The notes: generated by a model from the sequence alone, not told the origin. Shown: positions 7,915 to 17,356, counted from the first letter of the stretch. The stretch: 64,000 nt of DNA from Streptomyces calvus (GCF_006782915.1 NZ_VCNP01000043.1:395755-459754), one strand, 5' to 3'. Made by a program: numbers and translations.

Positions 7915-9411
7915 TCAGCGCACGTCGCCCATGAGCGCCTTGACCTTGTTGCGGTACATCCACACCGCGACACCGGCGACCACGGCGAGCGCGGCCTCCA
8001 TCGCGACGATGCCCGTCTTGTTCAGGTCGACACCCGCGATGGACAGCAGACCGGTCGTGGCGTCACCGGCGGTGACGGCCAGGAACCAGACGCCCATCAT
8101 CTGCGAGGCGTACTTCGCGGGCGCCATCTTCGTGGTGACCGACAGGCCGACGGGGGAGAGCAGCAGCTCACCGACGGTCTGCGTGAAGTAGATGGCCACC
8201 AGCCACAGCGCCGCCGCCTTGTGACCGCCCTCGGCGATGGACAGCGGGGCGAGGAACAGGAAGAAGGACACGCCGACCAGCACCAGACCGGAAGCGAACT
8301 TCACGATCGTGCTCGGCTCCTTGCCGCGCCGGTTCAGCGCCAGCCAGATCCAGGCGAAGACCGGGGCCAGCGCCATGATCAGGACCGGGTTGACCGACTG
8401 GTACCAGGAGACCGGGAACTCCCAGCCGAGGACCCTGTTGTCGGCCGACGAGTCCGCGAAGATCGACAGGGTCGAGCCGCCCTGGTCGTAGATCATCCAG
8501 AAGATCGCGGCGGCGACGAAGAACCAGATGTACGCGGACATCTTCGACTGGTCGTCGCGGTCCAGGTCCTTGTCGCGCTTGATCCGCACCAGCACCATCA
8601 CGGGGATGATCACGCCGAGCAGCGTCAGCGGGACCAGGACCCAGTTCAGCGTGTAGTGGCCGGACAGGCCGAGGGCGGCGTAGGCGACGACGGCGATGCC
8701 CGCCCACAGCGCGGACTTGCGCAGCGTCGAGGACTTCTCCTCGGCCGACAGCGGCTTCGGCACGACGCTGGAGTGCGCGTCCAGGTGGCGGCTGCCCAGC
8801 AGGAACTGCGCCAGGCCCAGGCCCATGCCCAGCGCGGCGAGCGCGAAGCCCAGGTGCCAGTTCACGCTCTCGCCGACGGTGCCGATGATCAGCGGCGCGG
8901 CGAAGGCACCGAGGTTGATGCCCATGTAGAAGACGGTGAAGCCACCGTCGCGGCGCGGGTCGTCCGGTCCCTTGTAGAGGTGGCCGACCATCGTGGAGAT
9001 GTTGGCCTTCAGCAGACCCGAACCGATGGCGACCAGGCCGAGACCCGCGTAGAAGGTGCCGGAGGAGGGCAGGGCCAGCGTGAGGTGGCCGAGCATGATG
9101 ATCGCGCCGGCGACGGCGACGGTCTTGCGGGGACCCCAGACGCGGTCGCCGAACCAGCCGCCCGGCATGGCGAGCAGGTACACCAGCGACACGTACACCG
9201 AGTAGATCGCCGTCGCGGTGCCGGCGTTCAGCGCGAGGCCGCCCGGCGCGACGAGGTACAGCGGGAGCAGAGCCCTCATGCCGTAGTAGGAGAAACGCTC
9301 CCACATCTCGGTCATGAAGAGAGTGGCCAGTCCGCGGGGGTGGCCGAAGAAGGTCTTCTCGGACCCGGGGGTGCCGGGAGTGACCGAGTCCTTCGTCAGG
9401 CTGGACGCCAT
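7915..9411 (-). CDS. Proton-dependent oligopeptide transporter (POT/PTR family)
   Basis: A 498-residue membrane transporter that couples di/tripeptide uptake to the proton gradient. The POT signature FMTEMWERFSYYGMRALL lies around residues 30-45 (the ExxERFxYYG motif for proton/peptide coupling), followed by a hydrophobic pattern of 12-14 membrane helices. QTVGELLLSPVGLSVTTKMAP near residue 410 is the second characteristic POT block. The ATG is preceded by AAGGAA at a suitable spacing; a much longer upstream extension reads as Arg/Pro-rich and has no family similarity. Convergent with the anti-sigma gene and divergent from the two-component genes. Confidence 0.94.
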   Translation of the reverse strand: MASSLTKDSVTPGTPGSEKTFFGHPRGLATLFMTEMWERFSYYGMRALLPLYLVAPGGLALNAGTATAIYSVYVSLVYLLAMPGGWFGDRVWGPRKTVAVAGAIIMLGHLTLALPSSGTFYAGLGLVAIGSGLLKANISTMVGHLYKGPDDPRRDGGFTVFYMGINLGAFAAPLIIGTVGESVNWHLGFALAALGMGLGLAQFLLGSRHLDAHSSVVPKPLSAEEKSSTLRKSALWAGIAVVAYAALGLSGHYTLNWVLVPLTLLGVIIPVMVLVRIKRDKDLDRDDQSKMSAYIWFFVAAAIFWMIYDQGGSTLSIFADSSADNRVLGWEFPVSWYQSVNPVLIMALAPVFAWIWLALNRRGKEPSTIVKFASGLVLVGVSFFLFLAPLSIAEGGHKAAALWLVAIYFTQTVGELLLSPVGLSVTTKMAPAKYASQMMGVWFLAVTAGDATTGLLSIAGVDLNKTGIVAMEAALAVVAGVAVWMYRNKVKALMGDVR

Positions 9412-9926
9412 GGTCGTTCCTTGCTGGTCGGGACGCGTCGCGCGAACGCGTACGCGCCCGGTGGGGGGCGGCCGGCACCGGCGGGTCGTACCGTCCCACC
9501 CCACGCCCGGGGGAGGCCGCCCCGGATCGCGGAGCGGCGGACGGCGACCACCGGGATCCACGCCTCCTCCGCGCGCAGACGCGCGGCGAGGCCCGGCCAC
9601 AGGTCATTCCTTCCGGGGCCGGCTCGGAGCCGGCCCGCACACAAAAGAGACCCTCGGCGTCAAGTGCCGCCAAAGGTCCCCGTGGTGCAACAGGCGTTGG
9701 TTCACCATACGGCAGGACAGTGCCGGATATGGAAGGACTTGAGACATGGATCACAGGTTTCACTGGAACTGCGATCACCTATTCGAAGGTCCTCATCAGG
9801 ATCGCACCCCACACTCTCAGGTCCGTACCGGGCTCCGTGGAGGTGAGAAAACGGTGTGGCGCCGGTAAGAACCGAGCCCGGCGATCACACCCCTGGGGCC
9901 GTCGCGCCGGGACTACCATCACTGGC
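9412..9926. other. Intergenic region between peptide transporter and response regulator; no gene seen
   Basis: 515 bases between divergent genes. The first 200 are very GC-rich; from about 9640 composition drops. A small GGCCGGCTC/GAGCCGGCC inverted repeat is at about 9617-9634. The only open frame is an upstream extension of the response regulator with no ribosome binding site. It presumably holds both promoters. TACCAT at 9914-9919 lies 7 bases before the response-regulator ATG and could be the -10 of a leaderless transcript. Confidence 0.6.
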
Positions 9927-10604
9927 ATGACCCGTGTACTGCTCGCCGAGGACGACGCGTCCATCTCTGAGCCGCTGGCCCGCGCACTGCGCCGGGAGGG
10001 CTACGAAGTCGAGGTGCGTGAGGACGGACCCAGCGCGCTCGACGCCGGAATGCAGGGCGGCGTCGACCTGGTCGTGCTGGACCTCGGACTGCCCGGCATG
10101 GACGGTCTGGAGGTCGCCCGCCGTCTCCGCTCCGAGGGGCACACGGTTCCGCTGCTGATCCTGACCGCGCGTGCCGACGAGGTGGACACCGTCGTCGGCC
10201 TGGACGCGGGCGCCGACGACTACGTCACCAAGCCGTTCCGCCTCGCCGAACTGCTCGCCCGGGTGCGGGCGCTGCTGCGGCGCGGCGCCGCGGAGCCGCC
10301 GCAGCCGCCGGCCACCCACGGGGTGCGCATCGACGTCGAGTCGCACCGGGCGTGGATGGGCGAGGAGGAACTCCAGCTCACCGCCAAGGAGTTCGACCTG
10401 CTGCGGGTCCTGGTGCGGGACGCGGGCCGGGTCGTCACCCGGGACCAGCTGATGCGCGAGGTCTGGGACACCACCTGGTGGTCCTCCACCAAGACGCTCG
10501 ACATGCACATCTCCTGGCTGCGCAAGAAGCTCGGCGACGACGCGGCCAACCCCCGCTACATCGCGACCGTGCGCGGCGTGGGCTTCCGTTTCGAGAAGAG
10601 CTGA
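9927..10604 (+). CDS. Two-component response regulator, OmpR family
   Basis: A 225-residue DNA-binding response regulator. The receiver domain spans roughly residues 1-115, with the acidic pocket E8-D9-D10, phospho-acceptor D52 in VVLDLGLPGMDGLEV, and K102 in TKPFRLAELL. The winged-helix output domain occupies about residues 130-225 (ELQLTAKEFDLLRVLVRD, SWLRKKLGDD, YIATVRGVGFRF). No ribosome binding site precedes the ATG, but TACCAT, a Streptomyces -10-like hexamer, ends 7 bases upstream, suggesting a leaderless mRNA. It lies 32 bases upstream of the histidine kinase gene and forms an operon with it. The signal is unknown. Confidence 0.95.
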   Translation: MTRVLLAEDDASISEPLARALRREGYEVEVREDGPSALDAGMQGGVDLVVLDLGLPGMDGLEVARRLRSEGHTVPLLILTARADEVDTVVGLDAGADDYVTKPFRLAELLARVRALLRRGAAEPPQPPATHGVRIDVESHRAWMGEEELQLTAKEFDLLRVLVRDAGRVVTRDQLMREVWDTTWWSSTKTLDMHISWLRKKLGDDAANPRYIATVRGVGFRFEKS

Positions 10605-10636
10605 ACCCGCCGGGGTTCGGCAATGGGTAAGAGAAC

Positions 10637-11911
10637 ATGCGCCGCCGCCTGATCCAGTCCACCCTCGCCGTGGTGCTCGTCGTGATCGCCGTCTTCGGCG
10701 TCTCCCTGGTGATCGTCGAGACCCGCACCATCACCGAGAGCGCCCGGGAGCGCGTGGAGTCCGAGGCGGTGCGGCTGGCCAGCATCGTCGACAGCAGGCT
10801 GATCGTCGAGGACCAGGTCACCGCCGAGATCCTCAGCAACCAGGTCACCGAGGACCGGTACGCCGTCATCCGGATCCCCGGCAAGCCGCCCATCGAGGTC
10901 GGCACCGAGCCGGACGGCGACGTCATCAGCGCCTCGGCGCCCGGCGAGGAGGGCGAGACGGTCACCGTGCAGGAGCCGCGCTCCTCGGTGACCCGGGAGG
11001 TCGGCCGCACGCTGCTGATCATCGGGCTGGTGGCGCTGCTCGCGGTGATCGCGGCGGTGCTGCTGGCGATCCGCCAGGCCAACCGGCTCGCCTCCCCGCT
11101 GACCGACCTGGCGGAGACCGCCGAACGCCTCGGCTCCGGCGACCCGCGCCCCCGCCACCGCCGCTACGGAGTCCCCGAGCTGGACCGCGTCGCCGACGTC
11201 CTGGACCGCTCCGCCGAGCGCATCGCCCGCATGCTGACCGCCGAGCGGCGGCTGGCCGCCGACGCCTCCCACCAGCTGCGCACCCCGCTGACCGCCCTGT
11301 CCATGCGCCTGGAGGAGATCACCCTCACCGACGACCCGGACACGGTGAAGGAGGAGGCGACCATCGCGCTGACGCAGGTGGAACGGCTGACGGACGTGGT
11401 GGAGCGGCTGCTGACCAACTCCCGCGACCCGCGCACCGGCTCCGCGGTCACCTTCGACCTCGACGACGTCATCCAGCAGCAGCTCGCCGAGTGGCGCCCC
11501 GCCTACCGCAGCGCCGGCCGGGCGATCGTCACCTCGGGCAAGCGGCACCTGCGGGCGGTGGGCACGCCGGGCGCGGTCGCCCAGGTGCTGGCGGCGCTGA
11601 TCGAGAACTCGCTGATGCACGGCGGCGGCACGGTCGCCCTGCGCACCCGGGTCACCGGCAACCAGGTCGTCGTGGAGGTCACCGACGAGGGTCCGGGCAT
11701 CCCCGCCGACCTGGGCTCGCGGATCTTCGAACGGGCGATCAGCGGCCACAACTCCACCGGTATCGGTCTCGCCGTCGCCCGGGACCTCGCGGAGGCGGAC
11801 GGCGGCCGCCTGGAGATGCTCCAGGCCAAGCCGGCCGTGTTCGGCCTGTTCCTGTCCCGGACACCCCCGGACAGGTCCCGCGAGGACGAGGGCCGGCAGA
11901 CGGTCCGCTGA
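10637..11911 (+). CDS. Sensor histidine kinase
   Basis: A 424-residue membrane sensor kinase. An N-terminal membrane helix (about residues 8-28) and a second (about 120-142) enclose a roughly 90-residue extracytoplasmic sensor loop. A HAMP linker follows, then the dimerisation/phospho-acceptor helix with H212 in DASHQLRTPLTAL. The ATPase domain shows the N box LIENSLMHGG, G1 VTDEGPGIP, and G2 HNSTGIGLAVARD. It partners the OmpR-type regulator immediately upstream. The ligand cannot be read from the sequence; the sensor loop matches no domain I recognise. Confidence 0.94.
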   Translation: MRRRLIQSTLAVVLVVIAVFGVSLVIVETRTITESARERVESEAVRLASIVDSRLIVEDQVTAEILSNQVTEDRYAVIRIPGKPPIEVGTEPDGDVISASAPGEEGETVTVQEPRSSVTREVGRTLLIIGLVALLAVIAAVLLAIRQANRLASPLTDLAETAERLGSGDPRPRHRRYGVPELDRVADVLDRSAERIARMLTAERRLAADASHQLRTPLTALSMRLEEITLTDDPDTVKEEATIALTQVERLTDVVERLLTNSRDPRTGSAVTFDLDDVIQQQLAEWRPAYRSAGRAIVTSGKRHLRAVGTPGAVAQVLAALIENSLMHGGGTVALRTRVTGNQVVVEVTDEGPGIPADLGSRIFERAISGHNSTGIGLAVARDLAEADGGRLEMLQAKPAVFGLFLSRTPPDRSREDEGRQTVR

Positions 11912-11953
11912 CCGGCGCGCAGCCCGCCCGGAAGAAGGACCGGCGCGGGCCGG

Positions 11954-12454
11954 CTACGGCACCCGCTGCCTCGGACGGGCGCGCCCGCTCCCGCCGCCCC
12001 GCGCGACCGCGCCCGCACCCGGCTCCCTGACCGGCAGCGCGCGGAACACCCAGGTGCGGTACGACCAGAAGCGGAACAGGGTCGCGACGCCGATGCCCAG
12101 GAACTTGAAGATGTTGCTCTGCAGCGGGCTGTCCCAGCCGAAGCCGTACGTCGCCGTGTACAGCACGCCGTTCTCGATGACCAGGCCGACCGCGCTGAAC
12201 AGCAGGAACAGCGTCATCTCCCGGGTGCGCCCGGACTTGTCGCGGTCCCGGTAGGTGAAGTAGCGGAAGCCGACGTAGTTGAAGACGATCGCCACGACGG
12301 TCGCGATGACACTGGCCCGCACCACCTGGAGGTCGGTCACCTGCCGGACCAGGTTGAACACGCCCAGGTTGACCAGCACCCCGGCTCCGCCCACCGCGCC
12401 GAACTTGGCGATTTCCCGGCAGAGCCGTCGGAGCCTGGACGAACCGCGTTCCAT
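11954..12454 (-). CDS. GtrA-family membrane protein
   Basis: A 166-residue protein with four predicted membrane helices. The first begins FGAVGGAGVLVNLGVFNLV, and later segments include VIATVVAIVFNYVGFRYFTYRD and FLGIGVATLFRFWSYRTWVF, the signature of GtrA-like proteins. Members of this family are thought to help flip or use polyprenyl-linked sugars in envelope glycan synthesis. An Arg-rich cytoplasmic tail ends the protein. It is divergent from purK, a pairing also found in mycobacteria (purK and Rv3277, from memory). The start ATG has GGGAG about 10 bases upstream. Confidence 0.85.
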   Translation of the reverse strand: MERGSSRLRRLCREIAKFGAVGGAGVLVNLGVFNLVRQVTDLQVVRASVIATVVAIVFNYVGFRYFTYRDRDKSGRTREMTLFLLFSAVGLVIENGVLYTATYGFGWDSPLQSNIFKFLGIGVATLFRFWSYRTWVFRALPVREPGAGAVARGGGSGRARPRQRVP

Positions 12455-12604
12455 CGCGTGCGGGCTCCCGTCGTCGGTTGTGTCAACCCAGCCATGCTAA
12501 CCACCCACCCGCGCGATCTTCCTGCGGACGAAGCCGCCGGCCGCACACCGTCCGGTATGGGGCCGGAAAACCGGCCACTGTGGCTCGGCCGATACCCTGG
12601 GGGT

Positions 12605-13744
12605 GTGACATTCCCGGTAGTCGGCATGGTCGGCGGTGGCCAGCTCGCTCGTATGACCCACGAGGCGGGCATCCCGCTCGGCATCAGGTTCAAGCTTCTC
12701 AGTGACACTCCGCAGGACTCCGCGGCGCAGGTCGTCGGCGATGTCGTCGTCGGCGACTACCGCGACCTGGACACGCTGCGCGCGTTCGCACGCGGCTGCG
12801 ACGTGATCACCTTCGATCACGAGCACGTGCCCACCGAGCACCTCAGGGCCCTGGAGGCGGACGGCATCCCCGTCCGCCCGGGCCCCGACGCGCTGGTGCA
12901 CGCCCAGGACAAGGGCGTGATGCGCGCGCGGCTCGACGCGATCGGCGTGCCGTGCCCACGGCACCGCATCGTCGCCGATCCGCAGGACGTGGCGGCGTTC
13001 GCCGCCGAGGGGGACGGCTTCCCGGTCGTCCTCAAGACCGTCCGCGGCGGCTACGACGGCAAGGGCGTGTGGGTGGTGGACTCCGCCGAGGAGGCCGCCG
13101 AGCCGTTCAAGGCGGGCGTCCCGGTCCTCGCCGAGGAGAAGGTCGACTACGTCCGTGAGCTGGCCGCCAACGTCGTGCGCTCCCCGCACGGCCAGGCCGT
13201 CGCCTACCCGGTCGTGGAGTCCCGCCAGGTGAACGGCGTCTGCGACACGGTCATCGCGCCCGCGCCCGACCTCGACGAGGCCCTCGCCCTGCAGGCCGAG
13301 GAGATGGCGCTGAACATCGCCAAGGAACTCGGCGTCGTCGGCCACCTCGCGGTGGAGCTGTTCCAGACCCGCGACGGCCGCATCCTCGTCAACGAGCTCG
13401 CCATGCGTCCGCACAACTCCGGGCACTGGTCCATGGACGGCGCGATCACCTCGCAGTTCGCCAACCACGTCCGCGCCGTCCTCGACCTGCCGCTCGGCGA
13501 CCCGCGCCCGCGCGCGAAGTGGACGGTCATGGTCAACGTCCTCGGCGGCGACTACCCGGACATGTACTCGGCGTACCTGCACTGCATGGCCCGCGACCCC
13601 CAGCTGAAGATCCACATGTACGGCAAGGACGTGAAGCCCGGCCGCAAGGTCGGCCACGTCAACACCTACGGCGACGACCTGGACGACGTGCTGGAGCGCG
13701 CCCGTCACGCAGCCGGTTACCTGAGAGGCACGATCACCGAATGA
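12605..13744 (+). CDS. purK: 5-(carboxyamino)imidazole ribonucleotide synthase (ATP-grasp)
   Basis: De novo purine synthesis: ATP-dependent carboxylation of aminoimidazole ribonucleotide with bicarbonate, giving N5-CAIR for PurE. 379 residues. It starts with the preATP-grasp motif VVGMVGGGQLARM, then ITFDHEHVP, the ATP-grasp core VLKTVRGGYDGKGVW, and ELAMRPHNSGHW in the C-terminal lobe. The start is the GTG directly before TFPVVGMV. There is no spaced ribosome binding site, but TACCCT at 12593-12598 ends 6 bases upstream, suggesting a leaderless transcript. A longer upstream extension has no family similarity. The TGA overlaps the purE ATG by four bases. Confidence 0.96.
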   Translation: MTFPVVGMVGGGQLARMTHEAGIPLGIRFKLLSDTPQDSAAQVVGDVVVGDYRDLDTLRAFARGCDVITFDHEHVPTEHLRALEADGIPVRPGPDALVHAQDKGVMRARLDAIGVPCPRHRIVADPQDVAAFAAEGDGFPVVLKTVRGGYDGKGVWVVDSAEEAAEPFKAGVPVLAEEKVDYVRELAANVVRSPHGQAVAYPVVESRQVNGVCDTVIAPAPDLDEALALQAEEMALNIAKELGVVGHLAVELFQTRDGRILVNELAMRPHNSGHWSMDGAITSQFANHVRAVLDLPLGDPRPRAKWTVMVNVLGGDYPDMYSAYLHCMARDPQLKIHMYGKDVKPGRKVGHVNTYGDDLDDVLERARHAAGYLRGTITE

Positions 13745-14322
13745 GCCCCGCCCACCCGTCGCCCGACCACCACCCCTCGACGAGCGCCGACGCGCGTCCC
13801 TTCCCCTCGGTGGGCATCGTCATGGGGTCGGACTCCGACTGGCCCGTCATGGAGGCCGCGGCGAAGGCCCTCGACGAGTTCGAGATCGCCTACGAGGTCG
13901 ACGTCGTCTCCGCGCACCGCATGCCCCGGGAGATGATCTCCTACGGCGAGCAGGCCGCGGACCGGGGCCTGAAGGTGATCATCGCGGGTGCGGGCGGCGC
14001 CGCCCACCTGCCCGGCATGCTCGCCTCCGTCACGCCGCTGCCCGTCATCGGCGTGCCCGTGCCGCTGAAGTACCTCGACGGCATGGACTCCCTGCTGTCC
14101 ATCGTGCAGATGCCGGCCGGTGTCCCCGTCGCCACCGTCTCCGTCGCCGGGGCGCGCAACGCCGGTCTGCTCGCGGCCCGCATGCTCGCCGCGCACGACG
14201 AAGAACTCCTCGGCCGGATGCGGGAGTTCCAGCAGGACCTGAACGACCAGGCCACCGAGAAGGGCAAGCGGCTGCGCTCCAAGGTCGAGGGCTCCGGCGC
14301 CGGATTCGGTTTCGCCAAGTGA
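13741..14322 (+). CDS. purE: N5-carboxyaminoimidazole ribonucleotide mutase
   Basis: Converts N5-CAIR to CAIR, the step after PurK. 193 residues; the class I PurE core begins at about residue 23 with VGIVMGSDSDWPVM, followed by VVSAHRMP (substrate/catalytic His region) and AGAGGAAHLPGM. The first 22 residues are a Pro/Ser/His-rich extension with no known role. ATG overlaps the purK stop in ATGA, and its own TGA overlaps the GTG of the dipeptidase gene in GTGA. The three genes are therefore translationally linked, though the dipeptidase has no obvious purine role. Confidence 0.96.
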   Translation: MSPAHPSPDHHPSTSADARPFPSVGIVMGSDSDWPVMEAAAKALDEFEIAYEVDVVSAHRMPREMISYGEQAADRGLKVIIAGAGGAAHLPGMLASVTPLPVIGVPVPLKYLDGMDSLLSIVQMPAGVPVATVSVAGARNAGLLAARMLAAHDEELLGRMREFQQDLNDQATEKGKRLRSKVEGSGAGFGFAK

Positions 14323-15506
14323 CCGCGGCGACGTCCCTGGAGCGGGCCCGGGAGCTGCTGCGGGAGTACCCGGTCGTCGACGGGCACAACGACCTGCCGT
14401 GGGCCCTGCGCGAACAGGTCCGCTACGACCTCGACGCCCGCGACGTCGCCGCCGACCAGACCGCCCACCTGCACACCGACATCCCCCGGCTGCGGGCCGG
14501 CGGCGTCGGCGCGCAGTACTGGTCGGTGTACGTCCGCTCGGACCTGCCGGGCGCGGTGACGGCGACGCTGGAGCAGATCGACTGCGTACGGCGGCTGATC
14601 GACCGGCACCCCGGCGACCTGCGGGCCGCGCTGACCGCCGCCGACCTGGAGGCGGCGCGCGCCGAGGGCCGGATCGCCTCGCTGATGGGTGCCGAGGGCG
14701 GCCACTCCATCGACAACTCCCTCGCCACCCTGCGCGCCCTGTACGCGCTCGGCGTGCGCTACATGACGCTCACCCACAACGACAACGTGGCGTGGGCGGA
14801 CTCGGCGACCGACGAGCCCGGCGTCGGCGGCCTGTCGGCGTTCGGCCGGGAGGTCGTGCGGGAGATGAACCGCGAGGGCATGCTGGTCGACCTGTCGCAC
14901 GTGGCGGCGACGACGATGCGCGACGCGCTGGACACCTCCGCCGCGCCGGTGATCTTCTCGCACTCGTCCTCCCGCGCCGTGTGCGACCACCCGCGCAACA
15001 TCCCCGACGACGTGCTGGAGCGACTGCCGGCCAACGGCGGCATGGCGATGGTGACGTTCGTGCCGAAGTTCGTGCTCCAGGCGGCCGTCGACTGGACGGC
15101 CGCGGCCGACGAGAACATGCGCGCCCACGGCTTCCACCACCTCGACACCACCGCCGAGGCGATGAAGGTGCACCGCGCCTTCGAGGAGGCCCACCCGCGC
15201 CCGGTCGCCACGGTCGCCACCGTCGCCGACCACCTCGACCACATGCGCGAGGTCGCCGGCATCGACCACCTCGGCATCGGCGGCGACTACGACGGCACCG
15301 CGTTCACCCCGGACGGCCTGAACGACGTGTCCGCCTACCCGAACCTCATCGCCGAGCTGCTCGACCGCGGCTGGTCGACGGCCGACCTGGCCAAGCTGAC
15401 CTGGCAGAACGCGGTGCGGGTGCTGGGCGCGGCGGAGGACGTGGCACGGGACCTCCAGGCCACGCGCGGCCCGTCGAACGCGACGATCGCGGACCTGGAC
15501 GGCTGA
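14319..15506 (+). CDS. Membrane (renal-type) dipeptidase, peptidase family M19
   Basis: A 395-residue binuclear zinc dipeptidase hydrolysing dipeptides, often with broad specificity including D-residues at the C-terminal side. All metal ligands expected for M19 are present: H23 and D25 in VDGHNDLPWAL, bridging E126 in MGAEGGHS, H194 in VDLSHVA, and H215 in FSHSSSR. The substrate-binding aspartate is D323 in IGGDYDG. No signal peptide is seen, so it is probably cytoplasmic despite the family name. Translationally coupled to purE by a GTGA overlap. Followed 260 bases later by a degenerate paralogue. Confidence 0.94.
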   Translation: MTAATSLERARELLREYPVVDGHNDLPWALREQVRYDLDARDVAADQTAHLHTDIPRLRAGGVGAQYWSVYVRSDLPGAVTATLEQIDCVRRLIDRHPGDLRAALTAADLEAARAEGRIASLMGAEGGHSIDNSLATLRALYALGVRYMTLTHNDNVAWADSATDEPGVGGLSAFGREVVREMNREGMLVDLSHVAATTMRDALDTSAAPVIFSHSSSRAVCDHPRNIPDDVLERLPANGGMAMVTFVPKFVLQAAVDWTAAADENMRAHGFHHLDTTAEAMKVHRAFEEAHPRPVATVATVADHLDHMREVAGIDHLGIGGDYDGTAFTPDGLNDVSAYPNLIAELLDRGWSTADLAKLTWQNAVRVLGAAEDVARDLQATRGPSNATIADLDG

Positions 15507-15766
15507 CCGCCGGGGACCGGGCGGCCGGCCCGACCGTCCGCCCCGCCCACCGGACACCGGCCCCGCGGCCGCTCCGGCCGCGCACCGGGCGCCCGCCGGC
15601 CCGCGCGCCGATCAGGCCCCTTACCCCCGAACGCCGCGTCCACCAGGAAGACTCCCGGGGCGCCGTGCGACGGTGGCCGTACAGCGATCCCGCGGATGCG
15701 ACCTACCTGCGTGCGGCGCCCGCGCCACGCGGTCGCGCGCCCAGGTCACGACGTACGGAGCCCGTG

Positions 15767-16903
15767 ATGGCCGATCTCCAGGACGACCTGCACCCCGCCA
15801 CCGAGGTCGGCCGGGCCGACGAGCCCGTCCCGCCGTACCCGCAGGAAGCGGTCGTCGTCGCACCGGAGTCCTACGAGCCCGTCTCCGACCCCGACGACGA
15901 TCCGATGACCCGCGCCCGTGCCGTCCTCGCCGCCCACCCCGTCGCCGACGGTTACAGCGGGCTGCCGTGGACGCTGCGCCGGCTGCCCTGGTACGACCTC
16001 GACCTCGGCGACAGCGCCGTCGACGCGGACCTGCCCCGGCTGCGTCAGGGCCGGGTCGGCGCCGTGTTCTGGTCCCTGCACCTGCCCGAGGGCCCCGGCG
16101 GCGACCGGGCCCTGGCCGCCACCCTGGAGCAGCTCGACCTGGCGAAGGCGGTGGTCGCCGACCACGACGCGGGCCTGCGCCCGGCCCGCACCATCGGTGA
16201 GATCGCCGACGCCCGCAACCGCGGCCGGGTCGCCGTGCTGTTCGGGCCGGCCGGGGCCGCCGCCCTCGGCGACTCGCTGAGCGTCCTGCGCGCCCTGTAC
16301 GCGCTCGGCCTGCGCGCGCTCACGCTGACCGACGTGTCCTGGGCGGGCCCCGCCGGGCTGACCCGGTTCGGCGAGGAGGTGGTGCGGGAGATGAACCGGC
16401 TCGGCATGATCGCCGACCTCTCCCACGCCTCCACCCCGACGATCGGCCGGGTGCTGACCGTCTCCAAGGCGCCCGTGCTGTTCAGCCGCTCCGCCGCCCG
16501 CGCCCTGCGCCCCCACCCGGCCAACCTGCCCGACGACCTGCTCACCGAGGTGGGGCGGGCCCGGGGCCTGTGCATGGTGCCGCTCACCGCCGAACAGGCC
16601 GGCCCGACCGTCCGGGACGTCGCCGACCACCTCGACCACATCCGCGCACTCGCCGGACGGGAGTGCGTCGGCCTGTCCGGCACCTACGACACCGGCAGCG
16701 CCCACCCCCAGGAACTCGGCGACACCTCCCGCTATCCGCGGCTGGTCGCCGAGCTGCTGCGACGCGGCTGGGACGACTCCGATGTGGGCCTGCTGACCTG
16801 GGGCAACGTCCAACGGGTGCTGCGCGGCGTCGACTTCACCGCGCACGCCGTGCAGCAGCGCCGCCCGCCGTCCACGGCGACCATCGCCGACCTGGACCGC
16901 TGA
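15767..16903 (+). CDS. M19 dipeptidase paralogue lacking zinc ligands (probable pseudoenzyme)
   Basis: A 378-residue homologue of the preceding dipeptidase, with shared blocks such as FGEEVVREMNRLGMIADLSH and a C-terminal STATIADLDR. Catalytic positions are changed: the HND motif reads Y63-S-G65, the bridging Glu block reads FGPAGAAA, the second zinc His is Arg (FSRSAAR), and the GGDYDG aspartate is Thr (SGTYDT). Only the DLSH histidine remains. The first 45 residues are an acidic, proline-rich extension absent from the paralogue. The frame is intact over the whole length and codon use looks normal, so it is a maintained gene rather than debris. ATG has GGAG 6 bases upstream. Probable binding or regulatory role; function unknown. 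Confidence 0.88.
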   Translation: MADLQDDLHPATEVGRADEPVPPYPQEAVVVAPESYEPVSDPDDDPMTRARAVLAAHPVADGYSGLPWTLRRLPWYDLDLGDSAVDADLPRLRQGRVGAVFWSLHLPEGPGGDRALAATLEQLDLAKAVVADHDAGLRPARTIGEIADARNRGRVAVLFGPAGAAALGDSLSVLRALYALGLRALTLTDVSWAGPAGLTRFGEEVVREMNRLGMIADLSHASTPTIGRVLTVSKAPVLFSRSAARALRPHPANLPDDLLTEVGRARGLCMVPLTAEQAGPTVRDVADHLDHIRALAGRECVGLSGTYDTGSAHPQELGDTSRYPRLVAELLRRGWDDSDVGLLTWGNVQRVLRGVDFTAHAVQQRRPPSTATIADLDR

Positions 16904-16915
16904 CCCGCCGGACGG

Positions 16916-17308
16916 TCACGGCTGCTCGTAACGGCACAGGCAGAAGGGATGCCCGGCCGGATCCGCGTACACCCGGAAGTCCTTCGTCCGGTCGTCCTCG
17001 CGGTCCAGCACCCGCGCTCCCAGCGCGAGCACCTTCTCCTCGGCCGCGTCGACCTCCTCCCAGGTGCCCCCGGCGTCGAAGTCCAGGTGGAACTGCTGGG
17101 AGTCGTGGTCGGCGCGCGGCCAGTCCGGCGGCGAGTACCCCGGCGCGCGCTGGAAGGCCAGCCGCGGCCCGGCGGGGATCTGGAGGACCACCCAGTCCGG
17201 GTTCTCCTCGACGGGCGTTCCCCCGCCCACGGCCGCGTAGAAGACGGCCAGTTCCCGCGGGTCGGGGCAGTCGACGACGACGGAGTGCAGACGGGCCACG
17301 GCGGCCAT
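16916..17308 (-). CDS. VOC/glyoxalase-fold protein, copy 1
   Basis: A 130-residue protein of the vicinal oxygen chelate superfamily with two beta-alpha-beta-beta-beta modules. Visible are HSVVVDCPDPRELAVFYAAV near the start, QQFHLDF in the middle, and a C-terminal YADPAGHPFCLCRYE. These are the layout of the glyoxalase-like domain common in actinobacteria. The substrate is unknown. It is a tandem paralogue of the gene immediately upstream on the same strand (48-base gap) and is convergent with the dipeptidase paralogue, only 12 bases away. Confidence 0.88.
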   Translation of the reverse strand: MAAVARLHSVVVDCPDPRELAVFYAAVGGGTPVEENPDWVVLQIPAGPRLAFQRAPGYSPPDWPRADHDSQQFHLDFDAGGTWEEVDAAEEKVLALGARVLDREDDRTKDFRVYADPAGHPFCLCRYEQP

Positions 17309-17356
17309 GGGTCCTCCCGGGGTCTCGGCGGCTCGGCCGGTGCGCGAGCGGACGTC

